DNA from: Burkholderiaceae bacterium
GTDB taxonomy: Bacteria > Pseudomonadota > Gammaproteobacteria > Burkholderiales > Burkholderiaceae_E
Direction: 5' to 3'
NCBI GenBank assembly: GCA_021463505.1
Contig: JAJTYR010000003.1
Coordinates: 42,556 to 106,555 of the forward strand
DNA: 64,000 nt
Of the stretch, positions 1 through 9,760 are shown piece by piece. The first letter of the stretch is position 1, and every line of letters starts with the position of its first letter. The notes beneath the pieces were generated by a model. It saw nothing but the letters and a program-made list of their open reading frames with translations, did no database searches and was not told the origin of the DNA. Made by a program: the position numbers and the translations under genes.

Positions 1-1191
1 CGGCGGCTGGCGCTCGACCGCCTCGCGCAGCGCCCGCGTGAGCCGGGGCGTGGACAGCTTGCCCACGGCAGCGGCGTAGGCGGCATCGACCGAACGCATC
101 AGCGCCCCCACGCCGCGGCCTTCGCGCGCGGAAATGAAGTGCAGCTTCGCGAAGCGCAGGAAATGCAGCCTGCGATCGAAGTCGGCCCTGACCTGCTCGC
201 GCGTGCCGGCGTCGGCGAGATCCCACTTGTTGACCGCCACCACCAGCGCCCTGCCCGCTTCGAGGATGTATCCGGCAATCGTCGCATCCTGGTCGGTGAC
301 CTGTGCGCAGGCGTCGAGCAGCAGCACGCAGACGTGACAGTCCTCGATCGCCTGGAGCGTCTTGACGATCGAGAATTTCTCGACCGTTTCGGTCACCCTG
401 GCGCGCCGGCGCAGGCCTGCGGTGTCGATCAGCGTGTACGGGCGGCCGGCGTGATCGAAGTCGATCGCCACCGCGTCGCGGGTGGTGCCCGGCTGGTCGA
501 AGGCGATCAGCCGCTCCTCGCCCAGCAAGGTGTTGATCAGCGTCGACTTGCCGACATTCGGGCGGCCGACGACTGCGACCTTCACGCGCCGCGGCCCGGC
601 CGGCGCGGCCCCGTCGGCCGCACCCGGTGCGACTCCCCCGGTGCCCACAGCCTCGGCCTGCGCCGGGCGACCGTCGCCGGCCTGCGCGGCGGCCCCGGAC
701 GGGGCGAGCGCGATGTCGAGCAGTTCGCGCACGCCGTCACCATGCGCCGACGAAATCGCGTGCGGCGTACCCAGGCCGAGCGCGTGAAACTCGGCGGCGA
801 CCTGCTCGCGCGGCATGCCCTCGGTCTTGTTGACCGCAAGCACCACGCGGCGGGCCGTGCGGCGCAGTTCGGTGGCGATCTCCTGGTCGCGCGCCGACAA
901 ACCCTCGCGACCATCGACGACCAGCACGACCACGTCGGCCTCGATCACCGCCTGGCGTGTCTGGCGCGCCATGACCGCTGCGATGCCGGTCTTCGCCACC
1001 GGTTCGAAGCCGCCGCTGTCGATCACGATGAACGGCACCTCGCCGAGCCGCCCGCGACCGTATTGCCGGTCGCGCGTGAGCCCCGGCACGTCGGCCACCA
1101 GCGCCGCACGGCTGCGCGTGAGCCGGTTGAACAGTGTCGACTTGCCGACGTTGGGCCGGCCGACCAGCGCCAGCACCGGCAAGCGCGTCAT
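1..1191 (-). CDS. der: GTPase Der (EngA), 3' end outside the window
   Basis: Double-GTPase needed for 50S ribosomal subunit maturation. The first 397 residues are present. The first G domain opens at once with GRPNVGKS (Lys17); a second identical P-loop follows at about residues 209-216 (Lys215). An Ala/Gly/Pro-rich linker of about 40 residues separates the two G domains. The reading frame leaves the window in the KH-like C-terminal domain, at the family motif [11 protein letters not shown]. The family is usually about 440-460 residues, so roughly 50 are missing. The ATG overlaps the bamB stop as ATGA, so the two are translationally coupled. It is the last visible gene of the ndk-to-der operon. 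Confidence 0.97.
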   Translation of the reverse strand, partial: MTRLPVLALVGRPNVGKSTLFNRLTRSRAALVADVPGLTRDRQYGRGRLGEVPFIVIDSGGFEPVAKTGIAAVMARQTRQAVIEADVVVLVVDGREGLSARDQEIATELRRTARRVVLAVNKTEGMPREQVAAEFHALGLGTPHAISSAHGDGVRELLDIALAPSGAAAQAGDGRPAQAEAVGTGGVAPGAADGAAPAGPRRVKVAVVGRPNVGKSTLINTLLGEERLIAFDQPGTTRDAVAIDFDHAGRPYTLIDTAGLRRRARVTETVEKFSIVKTLQAIEDCHVCVLLLDACAQVTDQDATIAGYILEAGRALVVAVNKWDLADAGTREQVRADFDRRLHFLRFAKLHFISAREGRGVGALMRSVDAAYAAAVGKLSTPRLTRALREAVERQPP

Positions 1192-2405
1192 GGGTCGCTG
1201 ATGGCGAACAGTGCGCCTGCGCGCGTCTGCACGATCGCCAGGCCGGCGGCACCCACCGGCGCCGCGACGACGGCGCTGGCGTCGGTGGGCAGTCGTGCCG
1301 CGATCGCGCCATCGTCGCGCGCCAGCAGGTGCACCAGTCCGGTACTGTCGCCCACCAGCACGAATCGCGGCGTCAGCAACGGCGCCGACAGGCCGCGCTG
1401 GCGCAGCCCGGCCTGGCGCCAGACACTTGCGCCGCTGCGCGAGAAAGCCAGCAGTTCGCCGCGTTCGTCCGGCACCACCAGCAGGCTGGCGTCGAGGTCC
1501 AGGCCCGAGGCCGAGGAGAGATCGCGCGCCCATCGGGCACGCCCCGAAGACGACTCGAAGCAGCCGACGCGTCCCTGGAACGCCACGGCACAGACCTCGC
1601 GCCCGCTCACCAGGGGCGAGCCGACGACGTCGGCGATGCGTTCGATCTCGTTGGAGCCGCGCGGCATCGCGACGGCCGCCTCCCAACGCAGCGCGCCGGT
1701 CTCGAGCGACAGCGACACCAGGCGCCCACCGGGCAGGCCGACGTAGGCCGCGGTGGCGTCCATCGCGATCAGCGAGGTCTGCCGCAGCACCAGTGGCGGA
1801 CCCTGGCGGTGAAACGTCCAGCGGCGCTTGCCGGTGTCGGCGTCGAACGCGGCGACCCGGTTGTCGCTGGTGCGCACCAGCACCAGGCCGAGCGCCACGC
1901 TGGGCACCGTGACCACTTCGGCGCCGCTCGGAACGCTCCACTTCGGGGCGCCATCGCCGCCGAGCGCGATCAGCGAGCCGTCCAGGCCGGCAACGACCGT
2001 CGTTTCGCCATCGCTGCCCACGCCGGCGATCAGCGGCTGTCCGAGGTCCGTGCGCCACTGCACGCTGCCGCTGGCCGGATCGATGCGCACCACCGTGCCG
2101 TCGCGCGCGGCGGCGAACAGGCTGTTGGCGGCAGCCACCGGCTGAAAGCCCACGCCGGCGCCTGACAGCGACAATGACCAGACCACGCGCGCGTTGGCCG
2201 GCGCGGTCACTGCAGGAAGTTCGGGCAGCGCCGGCTTCGACGACGACCACGGCCAGAGGCTGCAGCCGCCGAGCCCGGCCAGCGCGAACGATGCCGCGAC
2301 CAGCGCGGCAAGGCGCCACGGGATGACGTGCCACGGGGTGACGTGCCATGGGGTGACACGCCACAGGGCGACGCCCCGTTGCCAGGACTCCTCGTACGCC
2401 GCCAT
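1188..2405 (-). CDS. bamB: Outer membrane assembly lipoprotein BamB
   Basis: Lipoprotein of the BAM complex that inserts beta-barrel proteins into the outer membrane. 405 residues. A lipobox LGGC places the lipidated Cys at residue 48, followed by PQQ-type beta-propeller repeats with recurring W-T-G-rich blades across residues 60-405. The start ATG overlaps the yfgM stop as TGATG. The signal peptide is odd: about 30 residues precede its hydrophobic core, and they include a 5-residue repeat ([10 protein letters not shown]) made by a DNA tandem repeat. No in-frame ATG, GTG or TTG closer to the core exists, so the long start is kept. Its place between yfgM and der is the standard one. Confidence 0.95.
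   Translation of the reverse strand: MAAYEESWQRGVALWRVTPWHVTPWHVIPWRLAALVAASFALAGLGGCSLWPWSSSKPALPELPAVTAPANARVVWSLSLSGAGVGFQPVAAANSLFAAARDGTVVRIDPASGSVQWRTDLGQPLIAGVGSDGETTVVAGLDGSLIALGGDGAPKWSVPSGAEVVTVPSVALGLVLVRTSDNRVAAFDADTGKRRWTFHRQGPPLVLRQTSLIAMDATAAYVGLPGGRLVSLSLETGALRWEAAVAMPRGSNEIERIADVVGSPLVSGREVCAVAFQGRVGCFESSSGRARWARDLSSASGLDLDASLLVVPDERGELLAFSRSGASVWRQAGLRQRGLSAPLLTPRFVLVGDSTGLVHLLARDDGAIAARLPTDASAVVAAPVGAAGLAIVQTRAGALFAISDP
2316..2375. repeat. Four 15-bp tandem repeats inside the bamB signal-peptide region
   Basis: Four consecutive 15-bp units (CCACGGGATGACGTG, CCACGGGGTGACGTG, CCATGGGGTGACACG, CCACAGGGCGACGCC). Fifteen is a multiple of three, so a change in copy number would alter the signal-peptide n-region without shifting the frame. 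They encode the repeated WHVTP-type pentapeptide ahead of the hydrophobic core. Confidence 0.9.
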
Positions 2406-3043
2406 CAGCCGGCCTCCTTGCCAAGCCCGTCGAGCTTGAGTTGCACCAGGCGGCGCATCGGGCTGTCGGGCTCGAGAGCCTCCAGCGCCTGCCGGTACGC
2501 GGCCCCCGCCTCGTCCGGCCTGCCCTGTGCCACCAGCAGGTCGCCGCGCCGGTCGGCGTACTCGCCGGCAAACTTGCCCGGCGCATCGATCGCAAGCAGC
2601 TTGCCCGCCTCGTCGAAGGCTTTTTCGTCGATCAGCAACGCGGCCAGACGCAGGCGCGCGGTGTGACGGAATTCGTCGTCCGTGGCGTTGGAGACCGCCC
2701 ATTCGAGCGTCACGCGGGCGGCCCTGGAATCGCCGGCGTCGACGTAAGCGCGCGCCGCCACCAGCGCCGCCATCTGGCCGTACGCGGTGCCGCCGTACTG
2801 GTCGAACAACGTGCCGGCTGCTGCCCGCACCTTGTCGGCGTCGCGGGCCGACGCCGCTTCGCGCAACTGCTCGTACACCGCCGAGGCCTGCGCGGCCACC
2901 CGGGCCTGATACCAGCCCACGCCGCGCCAGCCCGCCACCGCCAGCGCCGCCACCGTAACGACGGTGAGAATGAAGTTGCCGTACTGTTTCCAGAACGCCT
3001 TGAGGTTTTCGAGCTGTTCCTGCTCTTCGAGGTTGTAGGCCAT
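2405..3043 (-). CDS. yfgM: YfgM-type ancillary translocon / tetratricopeptide protein
   Basis: Inner-membrane protein of the YfgM family, associated with SecYEG and PpiD in enterobacteria. 212 residues, close to the family length. A short cytoplasmic N-terminus rich in Glu/Lys is followed by one membrane helix at about residues 23-45 and a periplasmic TPR-like helical region (residues 60-205) with repeated ALxxxG patterns. It lies 15 bp after hisS and overlaps bamB by TGATG. The hisS-yfgM-bamB-der order is conserved in beta- and gammaproteobacteria and supports the assignment. No individual catalytic residue is expected. Confidence 0.9.
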   Translation of the reverse strand: MAYNLEEQEQLENLKAFWKQYGNFILTVVTVAALAVAGWRGVGWYQARVAAQASAVYEQLREAASARDADKVRAAAGTLFDQYGGTAYGQMAALVAARAYVDAGDSRAARVTLEWAVSNATDDEFRHTARLRLAALLIDEKAFDEAGKLLAIDAPGKFAGEYADRRGDLLVAQGRPDEAGAAYRQALEALEPDSPMRRLVQLKLDGLGKEAG

Positions 3044-3058
3044 CGACCGTCCCTGTCC

Positions 3059-4405
3059 CTATTGTTCCGACGCGTCCGGATGATTCTCGCTCGCCACGAG
3101 CGCCTCGACGACCCGCTCGGCCAGTCGATCGAGCGACACGGCCCGCTGCGGGCCGCCGGCACCGGCCTCGCCGGCGCGCAGCCACTTCACCGACGCTTCA
3201 CCGCGCGCCAGTTCGTCGCCGCCGACGATCACCGCCAGCCGCGCCCCGCTCGCGTCGGCGCGCCGAAACTGCGCCTTGAAACTGCCCCCGCCGCAGTGCA
3301 GGATGACGTCGAGGCCGGCATCGCGCAGCCGCTCGGCCGCCTGCATGGCCGCCTCGAGCGTCTCGTTGCCCTGGTGCACGACGTACACCTCGCACTGCGC
3401 CCCGGCCGCGCCGTGGCCGGCTGCGCGCATCAACTCGAGCACCCGCTCGACGCCCACCGCGAACCCGCAGGCGGGCGCCGGCTTGCCCCCGAGCATCTCG
3501 ATGAGCGGATCGTAGCGACCGCCGCCGCACACGGTGAGCGGTGCGCCGCCGATGTCGGCAAGCCACTCGAACACGGTGAGATTGTAGTAGTCGAGTCCGC
3601 GCACCAGTCGCGGGTTGATCCGGAACGGCAGGTTCTGCGAGCGCAGCAGCGCCTGCAGCCGCTCGAAGTGGGCGAGCGACCCCGGCCCGAGAAAATCGAT
3701 CAGCCGCGGCGCCTGCTCGACGAGCGCCTGCATCGCCGGGTTCTTCGTGTCGAGGATGCGCAGCGGATTGCTGTGCAGCCGCCGCTGCGCCTCGGCGTCG
3801 AGCGCGTCGCGGTGCGCCTCGAACCAGGCGACCAGCGCCTGGCGGTGCGCGCGCCGCTCGTGCGCGGCACCCAGCGAGTTGAGCTCGAGCCGAACCCCCT
3901 CGAGGCCCAGCTCGTCCCAGAGCCGCTGGCACAGCAGGATCACCTCGGCGTCGGCGTCCGGGCCGGGCACACCCAGCGCCTCGGCGCCCACCTGGTGGAA
4001 CTGCCGGTAGCGGCCCTTCTGTGGCCGCTCGTGGCGGAACATCGGACCGGCGTACCAGAGCCGCTTCGGACCGTCGTAGAGCAGGTTGTGCTCGATCGTT
4101 GCGCGCACCACGCCGGCGGTGTTCTCGGGACGCAGCGTGAGATCCTCGCCGTTCAGCGAGTCGGTGAACGAATACATCTCCTTTTCGACGATGTCGGTCA
4201 CCTCGCCGATGCCGCGCACGAACAGCCGCGTGTGCTCGACGATCGGCGTGCGGATCTGGCGGTAGCCGTACGCCCGCATCGTGTCCGCCACGGCCTCTTC
4301 GAAGCGCCGCCACAGCGGCTCGTCGGCCGGCAGCACGTCGTTCATGCCGCGCACGCCGGACAAGCGCTCGGACTGCGCCTGCTTCGTCGGGTTCGATCGA
4401 TCCAT
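3059..4405 (-). CDS. hisS: Histidyl-tRNA synthetase
   Basis: Class II synthetase that charges tRNA-His. 448 residues from the chosen ATG. Motif 2 [16 protein letters not shown] lies at 123-138, the histidine-specific LVRGLDYY at 267-274, and motif 3 GFAVGVERV at 314-322; an anticodon-binding domain follows. An in-frame GTG at 4477 would add 24 Arg/Pro-rich residues and overlap ispG by 47 bp. I prefer ATG 4405 because [15 protein letters not shown], the usual N-terminal block, begins just after it and it leaves 25 bp after the ispG stop. It is followed by yfgM. Confidence 0.96.
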   Translation of the reverse strand: MDRSNPTKQAQSERLSGVRGMNDVLPADEPLWRRFEEAVADTMRAYGYRQIRTPIVEHTRLFVRGIGEVTDIVEKEMYSFTDSLNGEDLTLRPENTAGVVRATIEHNLLYDGPKRLWYAGPMFRHERPQKGRYRQFHQVGAEALGVPGPDADAEVILLCQRLWDELGLEGVRLELNSLGAAHERRAHRQALVAWFEAHRDALDAEAQRRLHSNPLRILDTKNPAMQALVEQAPRLIDFLGPGSLAHFERLQALLRSQNLPFRINPRLVRGLDYYNLTVFEWLADIGGAPLTVCGGGRYDPLIEMLGGKPAPACGFAVGVERVLELMRAAGHGAAGAQCEVYVVHQGNETLEAAMQAAERLRDAGLDVILHCGGGSFKAQFRRADASGARLAVIVGGDELARGEASVKWLRAGEAGAGGPQRAVSLDRLAERVVEALVASENHPDASEQ

Positions 4406-4430
4406 GCTGGTCGGCGAGTTCGCCGCGCCC

Positions 4431-5726
4431 TCAGACGGCGCTGGCCGGCTCCTCGGGTTGTCGTTGCGCCGTGCCACCGTAGCGGCGCCTGACGTAGTCG
4501 TCGACGATCGCCTGGAACTCTTCGGCGATGCGCTCGCCCTTCAGGGTCGTGGTGCGCTGGCCGTCGACGAACACCGGCGCCACCGGCGACTCGTCGGCCC
4601 CGGGCAGCGAAATGCCGATGTCGGCGTGCCGGCTCTCGCCGGGACCATTGACCACGCACCCCATCACCGCCACCCGCATCGACTCGACACCGGGATAGCG
4701 CGCCTTCCAGGCCGGCATCTGCTCGCGCAGCCACCCCTGGATGCTGGCCGCGAGTTCCTGGAAGAAGGTGCTGCTGGTGCGCCCGCAACCTGGACAAGCC
4801 ACCACCATCGGTGCGAACGCGCGCAGGCCCATCGTCTGCAGGATCTCCTGCGCGACGACCACCTCGCGGGTGCGCTCGCCGCCCGGCTCGGGCGTGAGCG
4901 AGACACGGATCGTGTCGCCGATGCCCTGCTGCAGCAACACCGCCATCGCCGCGGTCGATGCAACGATGCCCTTGCTGCCCATGCCCGCCTCGGTGAGCCC
5001 CAGGTGCAGCGGCCAGTCGCAGCGCGCGGCCAGATCGCGGTAGACCGCGATCAGGTCCTGCACGTCCGAGACCTTGGCCGACAGGCAGATCGCGTCACCG
5101 GGCAGGCCGAGTTGCCCGGCGCGGTGCGCGCTGTCGATCGCGGAGGCGACCAGCGCCTCGCGCATCACCTCGCGCGCCTCCCAGGGCCGCGCGCGCGCGG
5201 CATTCTCGTCCATCAGGCGCGCGAGCAGCGTCTGGTCCAGCGAGCCCCAGTTCACGCCGATGCGCACCGGCTTGCCGTACCGGCAGGCGACCTCGATCAT
5301 CTGCGCGAAGTTGTCGTCGCGGCGGCGCCCGGTGCCGACGTTGCCCGGGTTGATCCGGTATTTCGACAGCGCCTGCGCGCAGCCGGGAAACTGCGTGAGC
5401 AGCCTGTGGCCGTTGAAGTGAAAGTCTCCGACCAGCGGCACGTCGATGTCCATCGCGTCGAGCCGCTCGCGGATCGCGGCCACGGCCGCCGCGGCGGCCG
5501 GCGTGTTCACCGTGATGCGCACCAGTTCGGAGCCGGCCCGCGCCAGCGCGCTCGCCTGCGCGGCGGTGGCTCCCACGTCGGCGGTGTCGGTGTTGGTCAT
5601 CGATTGCACCACCACCGGCGCACCGCCGCCCACGCGCACACTGCGCGTACCCCAGGCGACGCGCATCGCACGCGCGGCGCGGCGCGGCGCGGCTCCCGCT
5701 GGCATCGGCAGGCAGGGATCGCGCAT
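4431..5726 (-). CDS. ispG: 4-hydroxy-3-methylbut-2-enyl diphosphate synthase (IspG/GcpE)
   Basis: Iron-sulphur enzyme of the MEP isoprenoid pathway that converts MEcPP to HMBPP using flavodoxin or ferredoxin. 431 residues. The 4Fe-4S ligands are visible as Cys311 and Cys314 ([10 protein letters not shown]) and Cys357 with Glu364 ([10 protein letters not shown]). The TIM-barrel part carries QSMTNTDT near residue 41 and RINPGNVG near 124. The N-terminal 20 residues are weakly conserved, so initiation could lie a little downstream (Met21). It lies 9 bp after rodZ, which matches the rodZ-ispG-hisS order of many proteobacteria. Confidence 0.97.
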   Translation of the reverse strand: MRDPCLPMPAGAAPRRAARAMRVAWGTRSVRVGGGAPVVVQSMTNTDTADVGATAAQASALARAGSELVRITVNTPAAAAAVAAIRERLDAMDIDVPLVGDFHFNGHRLLTQFPGCAQALSKYRINPGNVGTGRRRDDNFAQMIEVACRYGKPVRIGVNWGSLDQTLLARLMDENAARARPWEAREVMREALVASAIDSAHRAGQLGLPGDAICLSAKVSDVQDLIAVYRDLAARCDWPLHLGLTEAGMGSKGIVASTAAMAVLLQQGIGDTIRVSLTPEPGGERTREVVVAQEILQTMGLRAFAPMVVACPGCGRTSSTFFQELAASIQGWLREQMPAWKARYPGVESMRVAVMGCVVNGPGESRHADIGISLPGADESPVAPVFVDGQRTTTLKGERIAEEFQAIVDDYVRRRYGGTAQRQPEEPASAV

Positions 5727-5735
5727 GTCCGTCGC

Positions 5736-6908
5736 TCAGTCGATCTTCAGCCGCGCAACGCCGTGCCGCGCGATCGCGCCGAGGTCGACCTGGCGACCGT
5801 CGTGTTCGAGCCGTACGTTCACGGCATTACCCACCGTCAGCGAGTAGGGCCGCGCGCCCGTCACCGTCTGCGCACTGCCCGCCGGCTGCATGCCGTGGAG
5901 CAGCGTCTTGCCGCGGGCATCGCGCACGTCGACCCATGATTCGCGATCGAAGCTGAAGCGCAGCGCACCGTCCGGCAGCGTCGCGGGCGCACCGGCCGGT
6001 ACGGCGACCGCGGTCACACCTGGGGCACCGATCGGCTGCGTGACCGGGGCGCTGCCGGGTGCAGCTTCGCCCCCCGGTGGCGGTGTGGCGGCGCTGGCCG
6101 GCGCAGCCGAAGACGCCTGGGGCACCGGCGCGGGCGGTGCGGCAGATGCACCGGCAGCCGGGCCGCGCGGCGCGGCCGACGGCGTCTCAGGCGTGCCGGA
6201 GGCACCTCGGGTACCGAACGCACCCGGCGTGCCGGACGCACCTGGCGTGCCCGTTGCGTCCGTGCTGCGCGACGTGTCGGTGCTGCCGCCGGCCGCGGCC
6301 AGCGGCACCGTTTCGACGCTGCGCCCCGGGGCCGGTGCCGCAGTGGGGGCGCCCTCGAGGACGCGCGACCACTCGGCGCCGCGGCCGAAGTACATCGCGA
6401 TCGCGATCACGCCCAGGATCGCGAGCAGGATCCAGGTGAGCCGGCTGCCCGAGCCGCCGTTGTCGAAACCGAGCGCGCCGTGCCGGGGGAGCGGTGCTTC
6501 GAGCGTGGCTGCCGGCCGCAACTCGGCCGCACGCACCGCGCCGCCCGTCGACGAGATCAACGTTTCGACGTCGGCATTCAGGGCCTTGCCGCAGGCACGG
6601 ATGGCCCCGCGCACGAAGGCCTGGCCGGGCAACGCCTCCCAGTCGCCGCGCTCGATCGCCTCGATCTGCCGCGGCATCATCCCGAGCTTGGAGGCAAGGT
6701 CGGCGACCGTCCAGCCGCGTGCCTCGCGCGCGGCTGAAAGCTGCCCGGGCGCGGTGATCACGACGACGGCAGCGGCTGGGGCCGCGGCATCCTCGTGCGC
6801 TTGCGCAGCCGCCGGCGCGTCAGGCGGCGTGACCGACTCCGCGTCCACGGAGGTGCCCGGGCTGCCGATGGCTCCGGATTGCGGATCGCTGGGGTTCGCG
6901 GCGGACAC
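5736..6908 (-). CDS. rodZ: RodZ-like HTH / DUF4115 membrane protein
   Basis: Bitopic cell-shape protein of the RodZ family, which links MreB to the wall-synthesis machinery. 390 residues from a GTG start 6 bp after the pilW stop. A Cro/CI-type helix-turn-helix covers about 53-115 (LSAAREARGWTVADLASKLG), one membrane helix lies at 157-174, and a C-terminal DUF4115 beta domain occupies about 310-390. The periplasmic linker (185-305) is extremely Ala/Pro/Gly/Thr-rich and contains a collagen-like run of GTPGAS-type units. RodZ usually carries a disordered linker, but this repeat is unusual. The symbol rests on domain order and synteny. Confidence 0.85.
   Translation of the reverse strand: MSAANPSDPQSGAIGSPGTSVDAESVTPPDAPAAAQAHEDAAAPAAAVVVITAPGQLSAAREARGWTVADLASKLGMMPRQIEAIERGDWEALPGQAFVRGAIRACGKALNADVETLISSTGGAVRAAELRPAATLEAPLPRHGALGFDNGGSGSRLTWILLAILGVIAIAMYFGRGAEWSRVLEGAPTAAPAPGRSVETVPLAAAGGSTDTSRSTDATGTPGASGTPGAFGTRGASGTPETPSAAPRGPAAGASAAPPAPVPQASSAAPASAATPPPGGEAAPGSAPVTQPIGAPGVTAVAVPAGAPATLPDGALRFSFDRESWVDVRDARGKTLLHGMQPAGSAQTVTGARPYSLTVGNAVNVRLEHDGRQVDLGAIARHGVARLKID
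6189..6252. repeat. Short tandem repeats encoding GTPGAS-type units in rodZ
   Basis: Imperfect units of about 18 bp and 9 bp (GGCGTGCCGGACGCACCT and relatives) encode consecutive Gly-Thr-Pro-Gly-Ala-Ser/Phe triplets on the minus strand. They sit in the periplasmic linker, where length variation would be tolerated. The exact edges are approximate. Confidence 0.6.
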
Positions 6909-6914
6909 GATGGC

Positions 6915-7742
6915 TCAGTCGTCGAATTTTCCGGCAGCGAGCCGGCCCGCTTCAGGCGAAGCGGGGAAGCGCCGGCGCAACTGCGCCGCGAAGCTCGCCT
7001 GGCTGTCGGCGTCGCCGCGCGCGCGAGCGACCCTCAGCGACAGCCACAGTGTCTGCGCAGTGGGCTCGTAGGTGCTCGACAGGCGTTGCGAATAGAAATG
7101 CGCGCGCTCCAGGTCGCGGCGCTTCAGGTACAGCTCGCCCAGGTTGAACATCGCCACCGCGTTCGACGGGTCGACCTGAAACGCGCGCTGGAAGTATCCC
7201 TCGGCGGCCGCTTCGTCGCCCAGACGCATCGAGCAGATGCCGGCATTGTGCAGCGGCTTGGCCGGCGTGGCATACAGCGGATCCTTCAGCGCCCGCTGGA
7301 AATACTCGATCGACTTGCGCTCGCGACCGGTCTGGCACAGGAACCAGCCATAGTTGTTGTTGAGGTCGGGATCGCCCGGTGCCAGCTGCAGGCCCCGCTG
7401 GAAGCTGTCTTCCGCCCGGTCGAGGTCACCGAGGTCGCGGTAGACGAGACCGAGCACGCCGTAGGCGGCAGCGTAGCCGGGATCGACCTCGAGTGCGTGG
7501 CGCAATTCGTCGAGCGCCACGTTGAAATTGCCCTGCTGGTAATAGTTCGCGGCAAGTTCCAGGCGGATGCGCGCGCGCCGCCGCTGCTCGGTCTCGTTGG
7601 TCGCCTGGGGAATGACCGCGGCCACCTCGCTGCTGGAAGGCACCGGGGCGTTGCCAATGGTTGCGCAACCGCCGAGCACCGCGCCCAGCGCGAGCGCGGC
7701 CAGCCAGCGGCTGGCGCCGCGCGGGAAGCTGCCGGGCGTCAC
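6915..7742 (-). CDS. pilW: Type IV pilus biogenesis/stability lipoprotein PilW (PilF)
   Basis: Outer-membrane pilotin-like lipoprotein that assists PilQ secretin assembly. 275 residues. The GTG start overlaps the rlmN stop as GTGA. A lipobox LGGC puts the lipid-modified Cys at residue 26. TPR repeats run from about 60 to 235, for example [20 protein letters not shown] and [20 protein letters not shown]. The rlmN-pilW-rodZ-ispG order is the classic locus for this gene. It gives the operon a link to type IV pili, like the Chp-type array about 8 kb away. Confidence 0.93.
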   Translation of the reverse strand: MTPGSFPRGASRWLAALALGAVLGGCATIGNAPVPSSSEVAAVIPQATNETEQRRRARIRLELAANYYQQGNFNVALDELRHALEVDPGYAAAYGVLGLVYRDLGDLDRAEDSFQRGLQLAPGDPDLNNNYGWFLCQTGRERKSIEYFQRALKDPLYATPAKPLHNAGICSMRLGDEAAAEGYFQRAFQVDPSNAVAMFNLGELYLKRRDLERAHFYSQRLSSTYEPTAQTLWLSLRVARARGDADSQASFAAQLRRRFPASPEAGRLAAGKFDD

Positions 7743-8857
7743 GGCACCTCCACTGCCTGGGCGGCGCGCGCGGTGCGCTCGACCAGACGTGTGCGATCCA
7801 GGACTTCGCCGACCAGCTGGCCACAGGCCGCGTCGATGTCGTCGCCGCGGGTGCGGCGGATCGTGGTCACGATGCCGGCCCCGGAGAGCAGCCGGGCGAA
7901 GCAGCGGATGCGTTCGGGCGCGCAGCGGCGCAGCCCGGAATGTGGAAACGGGTTGAACGGAATCAGGTTGAACTTGCACGGCACGTCGCGCACCAGCGCG
8001 AGCAGCCGCCCCGCGTGCCGGTCGCTGTCGTTGATCCCGTCGAGCATCACGTACTCGAAGGTGATGAAGTCGCGCGGCGCGCGCTCCAGATAGCGGCGAC
8101 AGGCGGCCATCAGGTCCGCCAGCGGATACTTGCGGTTCAGCGGCACGAGTTCGTCGCGCAATGCGTCGTCGGGCGCGTGCAGCGACACCGCGAGGGCCAC
8201 CGGACAATCTTCGCGCAGCCGGTCGATCATCGGCACCACGCCGGAGGTGGACACCGTGACCCGGCGCCGCGACAGTCCATACGCGTTGTCGTCGAGCATG
8301 ATGCGCAACGCGGTGAGCGTGGCCGCGTAGTTCTGCAACGGTTCGCCCATCCCCATGAAAACGACGTTGGTCACCGGGCGCTCGCCGCGCGCACGCTGCG
8401 CCGGGTCGCCGGCGCCCAGGGCACGACTGGCGTGCCAGAGTTGCCCGACGATCTCGTGCGCTCCGAGGTTGCGCGAGAAGCCCTGCTTGCCGGTGGAGCA
8501 GAACCGGCAATTGACCGCGCAACCGGCCTGCGTCGAAATGCACAGCGTGCCGCGGTCGATCTCCGGAATGTAGACCGTCTCGATCGCGTTGCCTGCACCG
8601 ACGTCGAGCAGCCACTTGCGGGTGCCGTCGCCGGACACGTGATCGGCGATGACTGCCGGGGCCGCCACGCGCGCGCAGCGCTGCAGCGCCTCGCGGAAAT
8701 CGCGGGCGAGATCGGTCATCGCGCCGAAGTCGGATTCGCCGCGCTGGTGGATCCAGCGCATCAGCTGGCGGGCGCGGTAGGGCTTTTGCCCCCAGTCGGC
8801 GCACCGCTGCGCCAATCCGTCAGCATCCAGCCCGAGCAGGTCGACGATCTCGCTCAT
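7739..8857 (-). CDS. rlmN: Dual-specificity 23S rRNA/tRNA adenine-C2 methyltransferase RlmN
   Basis: Radical SAM enzyme that methylates A2503 of 23S rRNA and A37 of several tRNAs. 372 residues. The 4Fe-4S ligands are Cys113, Cys117 and Cys120 ([13 protein letters not shown]). The two cysteines of the ping-pong mechanism appear as Cys106 (GTLCISTQ) and Cys345 (DAACGQL). The SAM-binding GMGEPLQNY motif is present. The last codons overlap the pilW GTG start. It lies 30 bp downstream of ndk. Confidence 0.97.
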   Translation of the reverse strand: MSEIVDLLGLDADGLAQRCADWGQKPYRARQLMRWIHQRGESDFGAMTDLARDFREALQRCARVAAPAVIADHVSGDGTRKWLLDVGAGNAIETVYIPEIDRGTLCISTQAGCAVNCRFCSTGKQGFSRNLGAHEIVGQLWHASRALGAGDPAQRARGERPVTNVVFMGMGEPLQNYAATLTALRIMLDDNAYGLSRRRVTVSTSGVVPMIDRLREDCPVALAVSLHAPDDALRDELVPLNRKYPLADLMAACRRYLERAPRDFITFEYVMLDGINDSDRHAGRLLALVRDVPCKFNLIPFNPFPHSGLRRCAPERIRCFARLLSGAGIVTTIRRTRGDDIDAACGQLVGEVLDRTRLVERTARAAQAVEVP

Positions 8858-8887
8858 CGTTGGGCCGCCGGAACAGGGACCTGCAGC

Positions 8888-9313
8888 TTAACGCGAATGA
8901 ACGTCGAGCGCCGCGAAGAAAAACGCCACTTCGGCCCGCGCGGTGTCGGCACCGTCCGAGCCATGCACCGCGTTGGCGTCGATGCTGTCGGCGAAGTCGG
9001 CACGAATCGTGCCCAGCGCGGCCTTCTTCGGATCGGTGGCGCCCATCAGGTCGCGGTTCTTCCGGATCGCGTCCTCGCCTTCGAGCACCTGGATCATCAC
9101 CGGGCCGGACGTCATGAATGCCACCAGATCGGCGAAGAACGGGCGCTCCTTGTGCACGGCGTAGAAGGCGCCCGCCTGCTCGCGCGACAGGTGCATCATC
9201 CGCGCGGCGATGACCTTCAGGCCCGCGCCTTCGAAGCGCGCATAGATCTGGCCGACGACGTTCCTGGCGACAGCGTCCGGCTTGATGATGGAGAGGGTCC
9301 GTTCGACAGCCAT
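8888..9313 (-). CDS. ndk: Nucleoside diphosphate kinase
   Basis: Transfers the gamma phosphate of ATP to NDPs. 141 residues, exactly the usual size. The catalytic histidine is His117 in NAVHGSDG, and [10 protein letters not shown] near the N-terminus is the family signature. An open frame continues 42 codons upstream, but Met at 9313 gives the canonical protein. It is the first gene of the minus-strand operon, so its promoter must lie in the 447-bp divergent region upstream. Confidence 0.98.
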   Translation of the reverse strand: MAVERTLSIIKPDAVARNVVGQIYARFEGAGLKVIAARMMHLSREQAGAFYAVHKERPFFADLVAFMTSGPVMIQVLEGEDAIRKNRDLMGATDPKKAALGTIRADFADSIDANAVHGSDGADTARAEVAFFFAALDVHSR

Positions 9314-9488
9314 CTGTTTTCCCGTTGCTCGGAAAGGTTGAGAAATGTCGGGACCGGCCATCGGACGATGACGACGCCACGAAGCGCGCGCGGCGCCCGT
9401 CTGTCCCGGCTCGCGCCGCACGGGACCACCCCGCCACACCGTTCACGCGCCGCCACTGGTCAACCGCCGCACTGGCCACCCGTTGCAA

Positions 9489-9540
9489 TGCCGTGCAGAA
9501 TGATCGTGCAGCATTGCCCTGCAAAATTACCGTGCAAAAT
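9489..9540. repeat. Four contiguous 13-bp direct repeats (iteron-like)
   Basis: Exact 13-bp periodicity: TGCCGTGCAGAAT (9489), GATCGTGCAGCAT (9502), TGCCCTGCAAAAT (9515), TACCGTGCAAAAT (9528). The consensus is TNCCGTGCARAAT. A degenerate fifth copy ends at 9489. The spacing is a little more than one helical turn, so a multimeric protein would wind around the DNA. No gene of known iteron-binding type is adjacent. Confidence 0.92.
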
Positions 9541-9558
9541 GAGTGACTTCCGTCACTC
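9541..9558. promoter_or_regulatory. Perfect inverted repeat abutting the 13-bp array
   Basis: GAGTGACTTCCGTCACTC has two 7-bp arms around TTCC. It directly touches the last 13-bp unit. The shape fits an operator for a dimeric regulator; a transcribed hairpin is also possible, but no T-run follows it. Confidence 0.6.
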
Positions 9559-9760
9559 GAGGAAGCCGGTTTCTCATGAACCAGGGTAATCTGTAAGTTT
9601 AGCACAGGCCAGTGACAAAAGAGCTGTACCGCAAGCGGCACGGCTGGCATGATGCCGGGCGTTGCAAAACCGCAGCGCCGCCCCCATTCCGGGGTCACGT
9701 CTGACGGCGATACGGGTTGTACGGGCCGCAGACGGCCCCCCATTCTGGAGACGATACACA

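Larger units (their letters stand above)
9314..9760. other. Divergent intergenic region between ndk and the BI-1 gene
   Basis: 447 bp with no supported gene. The left half (9314-9480) is GC-rich. The right half is unusually AT-rich for this genome and holds a 13-bp tandem repeat array (9489-9540) immediately followed by a perfect 7-bp dyad (9541-9558). The plus-strand gene has GGAG at 9747-9750 as a ribosome binding site. I could not identify a convincing sigma-70 promoter for either direction; TAATCT near 9585 is a possible -10 element on the plus strand without a good -35. Confidence 0.6.

Noticed and set aside
139..1746. Plus-strand open frame of 535 codons opposite der and bamB
   Set aside because: It is the antisense shadow of two well-identified genes; no family signature, Arg/His-rich composition typical of shadows.
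4406..4477. Longer hisS start at GTG 4477
   Set aside because: It would overlap ispG and add non-conserved Arg/Pro-rich residues; ATG 4405 is conserved.
9489..9558. CRISPR array from repeated units
   Set aside because: The units are 13 bp, contiguous and without spacers; no cas genes are present.
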